NCBI GenBank assembly: GCA_964586145.1
Contig: CAZPHH010000003.1
Span: forward strand, 1 to 64,000
DNA: 64,000 nt
DNA from: JAFGJQ01 sp964586145
GTDB taxonomy: Bacteria; Planctomycetota; Phycisphaerae; UBA1845
Direction of reading: 5' to 3'
Position numbers and translations under genes: made by a program
Shown here: piece by piece, positions 36,654 through 45,552 of the stretch
Numbering within the stretch: the first letter of the stretch is position 1
Layout: each line of letters starts with the position of its first letter
Notes under the pieces: model-generated
What the model saw: the letters and a program-made list of their open reading frames with translations, nothing else
Database searches by the model: none
Told to the model about the DNA's origin: nothing

Positions 36654-39600
36654 CGGCCCACCACCAGCTTTCCGGCCCCGTGCATGGAGGCAAACCCGGG
36701 GTCGTACATGCACGACGCCTCGATCGGCGGCACAACGAATGAACCGGCGGAGACCGCACGCAGGCTGTAGCGGAACGTGCGGGCATCGCGGCCGACGGAG
36801 GTGAACAACAGCACGCGGTCGTCGAGGAACTCCACGCGGTCGGGCACGTCCGAAGGTTCGTCGGACGGCTCGGCACGGACGGAGGTGACCAGTCGCGGGT
36901 TCTCCACCTCCAGCCCGCCGGGCAGGGCATCGACAATGCAGACGTTGTCCACCGTCTGATGGCGGTCCAGGTTCGGGGCCGCCAGTTGCACCTCGACGAT
37001 GATGAGGTCACCCGCCCGCACGCCGGCCGGGTCGATGGGGGTGCCGTCGCCGCTGAGCCACTTGCGGCGAACGGTGAGTTGGCGGTCGTAGGGCTTGACG
37101 GCATCATCGGCGGCCAGGCCGGTGTAGCTGACGGAGACGTAGATCGTTCCGGTCCCTTCGGATGCGATCTGGATCGGGTGTTGCCCGCGGTCCCATGTAA
37201 GCGAGAAGGGTTCGGCGTCCGTGAACGGCATGGACACGTTGGGGCCGCTGACCGTGCCGCGGAAATCGGCCGGCTCCGCGGAAAGCGCCTGGTAGCGGGC
37301 GAGCGCCGCCAGGGCGCCGGCGGTTTCCAGCGTGTTGCCCCAGTGGCCGTCCTTTCGGGCGGTCTCCAGTCGCTGCACGAGGGGCACGATCCACGGATGG
37401 CTTGTGTCCAGATCGAGCAGCACGAGTAGCAGGGCGGCCTCCTGCTGAACTTGGGAAGTGATCCGTCCGCCCGTGGTGGCCACGATGGATTGTTCCAGAG
37501 TGTCGTCGGCGAGCACCTGTTCCGCCCGGTCGCGGCGGCCCGCGTCCAGCCAGGCGGCGGCCAGATGCGCCCGCCCGGCAATGTCGAGTTGGATGTTCGG
37601 TTCGCTGAGCCGGGTCATCCAACCCCGCGGCGGGCGGTCCCAGCCGGCCAGCACGTGGCAGATCATGGCCCGCAGATTGGCGTCGATGTTGTCGTTGCCG
37701 GTGTCGTTCAAAACGGATTCGAGGTACTTGCAAAGTTCCCCGGCAAATCGAGGTTCGACGGTGAAGCCCCGGCGCGATGCATAGAGCAGGAACTCGCCGG
37801 CGTACGCGGAGGCCCAAGCGTCCGCGTGAGCATCCCCCGGCCAATAGCTGAAACCGCCGGACCGGGTCTGCATGGACCAGAGCCTGAAGATGCCGGCCTG
37901 GATCAACGCCTTTGTGATGTCCTCGGGCCTGTCCGGCGTATCGGGCATGGGGAACAGGTCCGGCGCATACAGCAGGGCGAACAGCCGGCTGGTCGTCTGT
38001 TCCAGGCAGCCGTACGGGTAGTCGAGCAGTTGCTGCAAGGCCGGGCGAAGCTGGACGACGGGGCGGGCCCCGACGCTGACGGCCGTCCGAACAGTCTCCG
38101 CGCGGAGCGTTTCCGGCGGCGTGAGCGTTACGGGATCGCCGGGCTTGACGGTCAGGAATTGACTCACCGTGACCAGCGGTGCGGCGGGGCGGATGGCCAC
38201 GTCCGCCCGCGCTGTGGCGGTCAGGGCTTCGCCGTCGACTGCCGTGGCGGTTGCCTGGATTTGAGCTTCCGCGGCGCCGAGAGTGCCGGCCGTGGCGGAG
38301 AACCAGATCGTGGACGACCCGCCCGGCGGAACGGCAACGCCCGGCCGTTGCGGCTCCGTCACGGTGAGCACGCCGGCGGGGGTGGAAATCTGCACGTCTG
38401 CCGTCAGCGGGCTTTCAGAGGTATTGAACAGCTTGACCGGCACGTCGAACGTGTCGCCCGGGGCGGCGAACCGCGGCCACGCGGATTCCACGAGGAGCGG
38501 CGCGGTGACGGTCAGGGCGTGTTCGGCGTGGCCGTAGAAGTCGTGGTCCGCGGCGACGCCCATGATGCGCATCTCGCCGGTGAGGTCCGGCAGCTTGAGG
38601 TCCGCGCGGGCGGTTCCGTCGGCGTCCAGCGGGACAACGGTTTGCCAGATGACCGCGGGCTCTCGGTGTCGGACGCCCACGGGGCTTCGCCGCATGGACT
38701 CTTCCGCGATGCCGTCACCGCCGATGCGGGTCATGTCGGCGGGTCGGAGGTAATCCGGCATGAGGTTGGCGAACAGATCGGCCGACCAGACGCCAGCCGT
38801 TCGCGGCGAGAGGAACCAGGCCAACGGGTCGGGCGTTTCGTACGCGGTGGTCAGCAGAATGCCTTCGTCGACGGCCCACAGGTGGAGATGGCCGGGTTGT
38901 TGTGGGTCGACCGGGGGTGAAATGCGAGCGATGACCTGGACGGATTGGCCGGGTCGAGCCTTGGCCGGGGCCTCGATGGTGATCGGCAGTTTGTGTGCGC
39001 TGTGGTCGGCGGTTAGCCGTGCGGTACCCATCGCGCGGTGCGGGAGCCATTGCGGCTCGTCGGGATTCAGCGGTCGGACGATGGTGGCGGTGACGAACCC
39101 GCCGCCGCGGATGGTCTCAGGAACGGTGAGGGGGACTTCGATGCCGTTGCTGGTCATGTCCACGACCTGCGTGCTCAGCACGCGGTCCGTTTCCAGCGTG
39201 AGCCAGAGCGTGCCGGGGAACGGGCTTCGCACGAGGACGCGAGCCTGCGACCCGGGCGCGTACTGGTCCCGATCGAGGATGACTTCCGCGCGTTCGGGCT
39301 GATCCAGGGCCACGGTGACGGCCGCGGCGGCGTCGCGAACGGCGTGGAACCCCAGCCGCGTCACGCTGCCGGAGGTCTCGTCCGTGACGTCAAGACGGTA
39401 TTGCCCGGGCGTCGGGCAGCGAACCGCGAGGACTCCCTCGGCCGCCGGACCGGCGGGCACCGTGCCGGTTGCGACTTCCGTGAGGTCCTCGACGGACTTG
39501 AACACCCACCGGCCGCTCACCTGTTCGAGAACAGATTCGTACTCAACCCGTTGCAGCACATAGTGCAGCGCCCCGGGCTCAGCCGGCTCGTCGGCGTGTG

Positions 39601-42046
39601 AAACCTGGGTCCATCCGATCGCCACATCCTGATCCACGGGCACGAGGTGTCCGGCGGGGAGTCGCAGCCCCACGTGTCTTCCGGCCGTATCGACGCGAAG
39701 GTTCGCGCCGGCGGAGACGGACCGCCCGCCGGGTTCGGAGACGGTGACGGCGACGGCGGCCTCCCACAGGCCGGGCGGCGCGTCTTCCGGGGGCGCGAGT
39801 TCGAGGGTCGCGTGACCCTGTTCGTCCAGCGTGGCCTCGATTTGCGGGGCAGCCATGCGGGCACCGGCATGCGGGTCCGCAAACGTGTGGTCGGGGAACC
39901 GCTCGGACTGGAATGACACGCGGCGGAAGGTCCCGCCTGCGGTGACAGGGAGTCCCGCCGCCGGCTGGCCGAACAGGTATCGGGCGTTTGCCTCCACGGT
40001 GGGCGTCTGGCCGGGGGCGAACAGAGGCGCCGTGGGGACTGCGGTCACTTCCATGCGAACCGGCACGAAGGCTTCGATCAGGGCGCGGGTTTCGCCGAGC
40101 ACCTCTTCCGCGCCCGGCAGGGTGACGGAGAATCGATACGCGCCAAGCTGCCCGTCGGGCAGGCTCAGATACTCCCCATGGAAGAAACCCTGCTGGTCGG
40201 GCTGTGATGCAATCGCGATTTCCTGCACGGCGCGACCGTCCGGCCGGGTGACCGTCAGGGTCATGGGGAACGCGGGCGGGACCTGACCGATGTCGTCGCG
40301 GATGAGCCCGGTGAGGTGGACCGGGTCGCCGGGCCGGTAGACGCCGCGCTCGGTGTACAGCAGGAGGTCGTACGTGCGCGGGTAGGGCCGGCCGGAATGG
40401 TCCATGTTGTCGAACACCCAGCGGTCACGCTCCGGAACGACGTAGTTCAGGTCGTCGCCGAGCCGGGCGGTGATCAGCCAGGGCTCGCCGTCGGGGTGAT
40501 TGTCGGGGACGGCCAGCCGGGCGATTCCATCCGCGTCCGTCGTGGCGGCGCCGAGAGTCTGGTTGTTGTATGACCAGGCGGTGACTTCGGCCCCGGGGAC
40601 GGGCCGGGCGGTCCGAAGCGAGGTGACCCAGGCGGTGACGCCGTCTCGTTCTCGTTTGGCGGTCAGCCCCAGGTCGGAGATGCAGATGATGGCGGTGTCG
40701 GCGGTCCACGTGCGGTCCGTGGCGCCGGCTCGGACGTAGTACACGCCGGGCTGATCCGGAAGCACCCGTTGCAGGTCGATGGCGGTCACCGTGGGTGTGT
40801 TGCGGGGCAGGTCAAGCGGGATGGTCAGCTCGTCCAGCTCTCGGGCCGTGGCTCGCGATCCTTCGCCGCGGACGTGGGCGACGAGGTTGTTCTCGTGGAC
40901 GCGTTGCGTCTGGATCGCCACGCCGGCGACGTTCACCGCCTTCAGTTCCACCTCACGGTGGCCGTGGGGTGTGAGGATTCCTCGCCGCACAGGGAACCGC
41001 AGCCCGGGCCATCGATCGGGCACTTCAAACGCCACGCTTTGCGGCTCACCCAGGGTAGACCCGTCCACGGCGACGGCCTCGGCCCCGACGGTGGCCGTAT
41101 AGGTCTGCCCGGACTGAAACGGCCCCTCGATCCGGAGCGATCCCCAGAAGCCGCGGCGTGTTCGCAGGCCGGTGACGGGCGGGTCCGTCTGGACGGTCGG
41201 CAGGGCCTTCTCGCCGTGCAATGGGGATGAGAGATAGAGTTCCACGGTGACGTCCTGGTTGAGGGAGGGGCGGTCGACATCAGCGCGGAGCAGGGCGAAC
41301 CGCGGGGTGACATCGAGATACCGGGTTTCGTCCCGACCGAGCGGGCGGTTGCCGCCGTGCCCGGTGAGGGCCGCGGCCAGGGTCAGGCGAATCCTGGCGG
41401 CGTCGTTCCGTGGGCATTGGACGAGGATGCGTTCGGCAGGTTCCGGCGTCAGGCTGACCGCCTCGAGCACGTTGCCGGAGGCGGGCTCGGATGGGGTCGG
41501 CCGGTCCTCGTCGGTGGCGGTGCGGATGCGCAGGTGGCGGAGCAGGTCGCCCGGGTTGACCGGCTGGTTGAACGTGAGTTCCAGGGTTAGATCGGATCGG
41601 TCCACGGAGAGGAGTTCGTGAGACACCAGTTGCAGGGGTCGCGTGGCAAACTCGAACGAGGAGGTCCCGACGAGCACACGGCCGGTCTGCGTTTCGGCGT
41701 CGGCAGCGGGTTTCACGACGTAGACCCGGCCGGGCGCCAGCGGCTTGTCCAGGCGATACTCCAGCCGGTCCGGCTGGGCCCAGACCCACTGCCCGTCCGG
41801 GGGCGGATCCACGACGAACGGTGAGCGGTCTGCCGGTCTGCCGACCATGCCGGCGTGTACGAGCGGCTCATCGAAGACAAGGGTGAGCCGGTCGGCGTCG
41901 TCAATGTTCCGCGTCGGCAGGGCGGCGAGGACGCGAAGCTTGGGCCGGTCCGTGCGGGTGGCCGCAAGATAGATGAAAACCAGTCCAACCGTGTTCAGGA
42001 CGAGCAGGGCGGCAGCCAGGACTGTAAAGCGAGTGCGGGAAAGCAT
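36650..42046 (-). CDS. Bacterial alpha-2-macroglobulin
   Basis: 1798-residue periplasmic protease trap that guards the envelope. An N-terminal membrane anchor (VLAAALLVLNTVGLVFIYLAA) replaces the lipobox of the E. coli protein. MG-type beta domains follow, then a typical middle segment (LLYTERGVYRPGDPVHLTGL). The thioester motif is GCLEQ with the Cys near residue 1347, and an alpha/alpha-toroid thioester domain and C-terminal receptor-binding-like domain follow. An intact thioester puts it in the covalent-trapping subgroup. ATG 42046 has GGAG 8 bases upstream. It is coupled to pbpC through two mini-ORFs. Confidence 0.94.
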   Translation of the reverse strand: MLSRTRFTVLAAALLVLNTVGLVFIYLAATRTDRPKLRVLAALPTRNIDDADRLTLVFDEPLVHAGMVGRPADRSPFVVDPPPDGQWVWAQPDRLEYRLDKPLAPGRVYVVKPAADAETQTGRVLVGTSSFEFATRPLQLVSHELLSVDRSDLTLELTFNQPVNPGDLLRHLRIRTATDEDRPTPSEPASGNVLEAVSLTPEPAERILVQCPRNDAARIRLTLAAALTGHGGNRPLGRDETRYLDVTPRFALLRADVDRPSLNQDVTVELYLSSPLHGEKALPTVQTDPPVTGLRTRRGFWGSLRIEGPFQSGQTYTATVGAEAVAVDGSTLGEPQSVAFEVPDRWPGLRFPVRRGILTPHGHREVELKAVNVAGVAIQTQRVHENNLVAHVRGEGSRATARELDELTIPLDLPRNTPTVTAIDLQRVLPDQPGVYYVRAGATDRTWTADTAIICISDLGLTAKRERDGVTAWVTSLRTARPVPGAEVTAWSYNNQTLGAATTDADGIARLAVPDNHPDGEPWLITARLGDDLNYVVPERDRWVFDNMDHSGRPYPRTYDLLLYTERGVYRPGDPVHLTGLIRDDIGQVPPAFPMTLTVTRPDGRAVQEIAIASQPDQQGFFHGEYLSLPDGQLGAYRFSVTLPGAEEVLGETRALIEAFVPVRMEVTAVPTAPLFAPGQTPTVEANARYLFGQPAAGLPVTAGGTFRRVSFQSERFPDHTFADPHAGARMAAPQIEATLDEQGHATLELAPPEDAPPGLWEAAVAVTVSEPGGRSVSAGANLRVDTAGRHVGLRLPAGHLVPVDQDVAIGWTQVSHADEPAEPGALHYVLQRVEYESVLEQVSGRWVFKSVEDLTEVATGTVPAGPAAEGVLAVRCPTPGQYRLDVTDETSGSVTRLGFHAVRDAAAAVTVALDQPERAEVILDRDQYAPGSQARVLVRSPFPGTLWLTLETDRVLSTQVVDMTSNGIEVPLTVPETIRGGGFVTATIVRPLNPDEPQWLPHRAMGTARLTADHSAHKLPITIEAPAKARPGQSVQVIARISPPVDPQQPGHLHLWAVDEGILLTTAYETPDPLAWFLSPRTAGVWSADLFANLMPDYLRPADMTRIGGDGIAEESMRRSPVGVRHREPAVIWQTVVPLDADGTARADLKLPDLTGEMRIMGVAADHDFYGHAEHALTVTAPLLVESAWPRFAAPGDTFDVPVKLFNTSESPLTADVQISTPAGVLTVTEPQRPGVAVPPGGSSTIWFSATAGTLGAAEAQIQATATAVDGEALTATARADVAIRPAAPLVTVSQFLTVKPGDPVTLTPPETLRAETVRTAVSVGARPVVQLRPALQQLLDYPYGCLEQTTSRLFALLYAPDLFPMPDTPDRPEDITKALIQAGIFRLWSMQTRSGGFSYWPGDAHADAWASAYAGEFLLYASRRGFTVEPRFAGELCKYLESVLNDTGNDNIDANLRAMICHVLAGWDRPPRGWMTRLSEPNIQLDIAGRAHLAAAWLDAGRRDRAEQVLADDTLEQSIVATTGGRITSQVQQEAALLLVLLDLDTSHPWIVPLVQRLETARKDGHWGNTLETAGALAALARYQALSAEPADFRGTVSGPNVSMPFTDAEPFSLTWDRGQHPIQIASEGTGTIYVSVSYTGLAADDAVKPYDRQLTVRRKWLSGDGTPIDPAGVRAGDLIIVEVQLAAPNLDRHQTVDNVCIVDALPGGLEVENPRLVTSVRAEPSDEPSDVPDRVEFLDDRVLLFTSVGRDARTFRYSLRAVSAGSFVVPPIEASCMYDPGFASMHGAGKLVVGR

Positions 42047-42100
42047 GGGGTTCGACTCCGTGAACCGAGGGTGCATCCGTGCGGGGTGAGGTTGCGTCGT

Positions 42101-42130
42101 CTTATAGCACATCGTTACGCGCGAACACAA
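42101..42130 (-). promoter_or_regulatory. Promoter of the alpha-2-macroglobulin/pbpC operon
   Basis: Minus strand TTGTGT (42125-42130), 18 bp, TATAAG (42101-42106); leader of about 48 nt. Confidence 0.5.
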
Positions 42131-42227
42131 GAGGGAATGTCTCGCCAGACAGGAAATCACGCGGCGAATCCATACCTGTTCTCCGGTTGGGTGAGAACCC
42201 GGCTGTTTGCGCATGGTTGACTCGCGG

Positions 42228-42257
42228 TGGACAACTTGGGTGCGGGTCGGGTATACG
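42228..42257 (+). promoter_or_regulatory. Possible promoter of the SpoIIE-type phosphatase gene
   Basis: TGGACA (42228-42233), 18 bp, TATACG (42252-42257); 60 bp before the ATG. Confidence 0.4.
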
Positions 42258-42316
42258 AATAGCCGGGCGCGGCTCCGGGTGACGGTAACACATCGACCGG
42301 CGAGAAGGTCTTCATC

Positions 42317-44443
42317 ATGCGTATCCGCTGGAAGTTGCTGCTTCTTCTTCTCACGACGGCCCTTGTGCCCATGGCGTTCCTGACCGTGTTCCAGAACCGG
42401 TCATGGGACCGGCTCGGGCATGAGCTGGGGTACCAGTCGCGTGCTACACTTGCCGAGCGAGCAGGCCAGCAGTTGCTCCAACTGGCACAGGATCACGCGC
42501 GATCGCTTCGGCGGGAGGTCCAGACTCTCAATTTGGCCGTTCGCACGCAGGCCAGGGAGGCCGGCCATTGTCTGGCCCTGCCGCCGCCGTCCGAGCCGGC
42601 AGTCTACTGGGCGGAACAATACGATCAGGCGGATCCGGCCATTCCGGGGCTGGTGCGCTCCGAGCAGCACTTCCGGCATACACCGGACGGGAAGCGGGAG
42701 CCCGTGCTGATCTCCTTCGACGCGCAGGCATTCGTATTGGCGCCCGGGGTAGACCGTGCGGCGGTCCGGGAAGAGGTGACCCGCCTCAGCTCGATGGTGG
42801 ACATCTTTCGATCCATTCGGGCCGGGCACGCGGAGTCCGTCTACTGGCAGTACACCGCCCTGGTCAGCGGCCTTCATTCGTCCTTTCCCGGGCACGGCGG
42901 GTATCCCGACGGGTTCGACCCGCGTCAGCGGGTGTGGTTCACCAACGCCCTCGCCGAAGGGAAGGTTACGGGCAATCCGCCGTTCGTGGACACCACTACG
43001 GGAGAAGTCGTCTTCACGACTTCGGCTCCGATCATCGGCCGCGGTGGCGGACCCGTCGGGGTGACGGGTATCGACGTCAGCATGCTGGATATCATACGGG
43101 CTCTCAGCGTGCCCACGGCCTGGTCTGAAGATGCGGATGTCATGCTCCTATTGCCCGCCGCGGAGATTTCTCCGGGGGATGAGCGCGTGATGATCGTCGC
43201 CCAGGGGAGCTACCTCGACGCGCGAGCGGAGCACGGCCAACCCATTGAGCGGGAATACCTTACGTCGGAGAACGCGTCGGAATTGCAGGCCCTGGCGGCG
43301 GATTTGTCTGCCGGCCGCTTCGGCCTGCGGCAGATGTCCCGGAAGGGCCGGGACTGCCTGTGGGCGTACGCGCTGGCGGATCGGGGCGTGAGCGTCTGCC
43401 TGGTTGTCCCACACGACGACATCGTGGCGGAGGGGGCGGAGGCGCAGGACAGGGTCATTCAGCGGACCCGCCGCCAGCTCGAGCTGGCAGGCGTCGTTTT
43501 CGGGGTGGCGGCGCTGGTGGTGCTGGCGGTGGCGTTGTGGGGCTCACGGTCGGTGACCCGCCCGATTGCGGAACTGGCGGACGTGGCGGAGCATATCGCG
43601 GTCGGGGATTTCAAGATCCGGGCGACGGTCCGCTCGCGTGATGAAATCGGTGACCTGGCCCGGACGGTGAACGAGATGCTGCCGCAGCTCGAAGACCGGA
43701 TGAGACTGCGACACTCCCTGACGCTCGCCAAAGAGGTGCAGCAGGCGCTGCTGCCAAGCGCTCCGCCGCAGATCGAGGGCCTGGATGTCGCCGGCACGAG
43801 CCTCTACTGCGACGAAACGGGCGGGGACTACTACGATTTCGTGGAGCTCCGGCAAATCGGGCCGCGCTGCCTGGCAGTGGCCGTCGGCGACGTGACCGGG
43901 CACGGGATTGCCCCGGCCCTGCTCATGGCGTCGGCTCGGGCGCTGCTGCGCAGCCGGATCGGCCAGCCGGGCGGCCTCGGACCCATGCTGGGGGAGGTGA
44001 ACCGGCAGGTTTATGCGGATTCCAGTCGGGGCCGGTTCATGACGCTGTTCCTGGGAGTGCTGGATGCGGACGCGCGAACGATCCGCTATGTCTGCGCGGG
44101 GCACGATCCGCCCATCACGTACGAGCCGGCCACGGGGCGGTTCGATGAGCTGGGGGGCGGCGGCCTGCCCCTGGGCATCACGGACGAGACGGAGTACGAG
44201 GAGTACCAGGCGTCGCTGTCGGCGGGGGAACGGGTCATCGTGATCGGCACGGACGGCATCTGGGAGGCCTCAAACGAGGCGGGCGAGATGTTCGGCAAGG
44301 ACCGCCTGCGCGAGGTGCTGCGCAGCCATGCGACCCAGCCGGCCGAGGCCATCCGCCAGGCCATCACCGACGCCGTGGTCGCCTTCCGCGGCCGTCAGCC
44401 CCAGGAGGATGACATCACGCTGGTGGTGATCAAGCTGCTGTAG
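42317..44443 (+). CDS. Membrane sensor with HAMP and PP2C/SpoIIE phosphatase domain
   Basis: 708 residues. There is one N-terminal membrane helix (LLLLLLTTALVPMAFLTVF), then a periplasmic dCache-like sensor of about 340 residues (YWQYTALVSGLHSSFPGHGG, VWFTNALAEGKVTG, TTSAPIIGRGG). A second helix (GVVFGVAALVVLAVALW) leads to a HAMP domain (RPIAELADVAEHIAVGDFKI) and a C-terminal SpoIIE/RsbU phosphatase domain (DETGGDYYDFVEL, AVGDVTGHGIAPALLMA, GTDGIWEA, EDDITLVVIKLL). It probably relays a periplasmic signal by dephosphorylating an anti-sigma-factor antagonist; no such partner gene is in the window. GAAGG lies about 7 bases before the ATG. Confidence 0.92.
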   Translation: MRIRWKLLLLLLTTALVPMAFLTVFQNRSWDRLGHELGYQSRATLAERAGQQLLQLAQDHARSLRREVQTLNLAVRTQAREAGHCLALPPPSEPAVYWAEQYDQADPAIPGLVRSEQHFRHTPDGKREPVLISFDAQAFVLAPGVDRAAVREEVTRLSSMVDIFRSIRAGHAESVYWQYTALVSGLHSSFPGHGGYPDGFDPRQRVWFTNALAEGKVTGNPPFVDTTTGEVVFTTSAPIIGRGGGPVGVTGIDVSMLDIIRALSVPTAWSEDADVMLLLPAAEISPGDERVMIVAQGSYLDARAEHGQPIEREYLTSENASELQALAADLSAGRFGLRQMSRKGRDCLWAYALADRGVSVCLVVPHDDIVAEGAEAQDRVIQRTRRQLELAGVVFGVAALVVLAVALWGSRSVTRPIAELADVAEHIAVGDFKIRATVRSRDEIGDLARTVNEMLPQLEDRMRLRHSLTLAKEVQQALLPSAPPQIEGLDVAGTSLYCDETGGDYYDFVELRQIGPRCLAVAVGDVTGHGIAPALLMASARALLRSRIGQPGGLGPMLGEVNRQVYADSSRGRFMTLFLGVLDADARTIRYVCAGHDPPITYEPATGRFDELGGGGLPLGITDETEYEEYQASLSAGERVIVIGTDGIWEASNEAGEMFGKDRLREVLRSHATQPAEAIRQAITDAVVAFRGRQPQEDDITLVVIKLL

Positions 44444-44774
44444 GGCAAGGTGTGGCCTGCGCGCCCGTGCCCACTCGCAGATTCTCTGGCTGCAACGTGA
44501 GCGAGGCTCGCACGTCTGGGTCCACGCAGTCAGACCGCTTGGCCGGGCAGCGGTGCGGAACGGACAGAAGCCCCATGCCCCGTTCTTGCGACATCCCGTT
44601 TCCGAGTGTTTGAGTCTCCACCTGCCCGACTCCGAAAATGCGGCCGGCGGCGCCCCGGCACTCTTGCCGAGACGCCGCCGACAGCGCGCGTCAGGAGGAA
44701 CTCGTGAGGTCACCTTCTTCTACCGCCGCCTCACCTGGCGGTTGCGGGCCATTCCGGAAGAGCCCGGGCCGCTT
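44444..44774. other. Convergent intergenic region with terminator
   Basis: 331 bp between two converging genes; no gene is supported. It contains the bipartite hairpin listed at 44646-44679. Confidence 0.5.
44646..44679. terminator. Bipartite hairpin between convergent genes
   Basis: Outer stem GGCGGCG/CGCCGCC and inner stem CGGCA-CTCT-TGCCG. There is no U-tract on either side, so it may be only a transcript-stabilising structure. Confidence 0.4.
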
Positions 44775-45461
44775 CTACCGAATCACGATGGTCCGCCGAA
44801 CACCCTGTCGGACCACCTTCTTGACCACAGTCTCGGCGGGGCGAGGCGCCGGAGCGGGTGACACGCTCGCTGGAGACCGGCTGGAAAGCCGGTCCCACGA
44901 GGGAGGCGACTCGCTCGCCCGCGGGGCGCTTGCCACCACGATCGGAGTCCGCAGCACGCCCGGACGGGTGTTCGACTGCGTCTGCGAAACCACCGTGCCG
45001 CGCGGCCCGGTTGCTCCGCCGGTGGTCGCCACGGCCACTGGGCTGCGTCCGAAAGAACCCGGACGGGCCGATCCGCCGGCGTCCACGCTGCGGTTCGCAT
45101 CACCATCGGCCACGGTTCGACCGACACTCGTCGCCACGCTGCCGTCCAGGCCGATGGCCATGTTCAGGGTGCCGGCCGCGGCGGCCCCGAATCGCGGGGC
45201 AACGGCGTAGCTGGTGGAGAGGCTCAAACCGTTCTCGTCGAATCCGAAACTCAGGCCTTGCGCGAAGTTGGTTCTTCCGCTGCGGGTATTCGTCTGGGCA
45301 AAACCGATTCCGTTGCCTTCGTAGCCCGCGGTGGCTGCCGCGGTGCCCGGCCCCCAGCGGTTGGACGAAGCGCTCGCCGAGCTGTTTGCCTCGCCGGCCA
45401 GGGCGGTCAGCCCCGGCATCAATCCCATCGTCAGACCCCAGATGATCGCGTTGCGTTTCAT
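44775..45461 (-). CDS. Small secreted Ala/Ser/Gly-rich protein with embedded REP
   Basis: 228 residues with GAGGAG upstream of the ATG and a signal peptide (IIWGLTMGLMPGLTALAGEA). The mature part is low-complexity, rich in Ala, Ser, Thr and Gly, with alternating small residues suggestive of beta structure. Residues about 186-198 (PPSWDRLSSRSPAS) are encoded by a REP-like palindrome in the same phase as one copy in pbpC. The C-terminus is basic and valine-rich (VVKKVVRQGVRRTIVIR). It follows a similar secreted gene by 91 bp and the pair may be distant duplicates. The function is unknown. Confidence 0.7.
   Translation of the reverse strand: MKRNAIIWGLTMGLMPGLTALAGEANSSASASSNRWGPGTAAATAGYEGNGIGFAQTNTRSGRTNFAQGLSFGFDENGLSLSTSYAVAPRFGAAAAGTLNMAIGLDGSVATSVGRTVADGDANRSVDAGGSARPGSFGRSPVAVATTGGATGPRGTVVSQTQSNTRPGVLRTPIVVASAPRASESPPSWDRLSSRSPASVSPAPAPRPAETVVKKVVRQGVRRTIVIR
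44873..44900. repeat. REP-like palindrome inside a secreted-protein gene
   Basis: Core 44875-44894, identical on the minus strand to the copies in the 89-bp repeat (stem GACCGGCT / AGCCGGTC, loop TTCC); about 26 bp of identity including the flanks. Confidence 0.85.
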
Positions 45462-45480
45462 GGCTTTTTCTCCTCAGTTC

Positions 45481-45508
45481 CCGCGGGCCGGAGGAATCCG
45501 GCCCGCGG
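45481..45508. terminator. Perfect 11-bp hairpin between two secreted-protein genes
   Basis: CCGCGGGCCGG, loop of 6 nt, CCGGCCCGCGG. It lies after the stop of the upstream gene and 20 bp before the start of the next, so it may be a terminator, an attenuator, or a processing site that sets different mRNA levels for the two genes. Confidence 0.5.
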
Positions 45509-45552
45509 GATCAATCAGATCTACCCAGTGTGCAGCTGGTCCCCTACCACAC

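Larger units (their letters stand above)
36470..36673. repeat. Tandem 89-bp repeat at the alpha-2-macroglobulin/pbpC junction
   Basis: Two identical 89-bp units (36470-36558, 36559-36647) and a third partial unit (36648-36673). Each full unit contains the end of the alpha-2-macroglobulin coding sequence, the start of a pbpC-like coding sequence and one REP-like hairpin (cores 36514-36533 and 36603-36622). Confidence 0.95.

Noticed and set aside
36470..36673. Direct repeats considered as a CRISPR array
   Set aside because: The 89-bp units are contiguous and identical with no variable spacers, and no cas gene is present.
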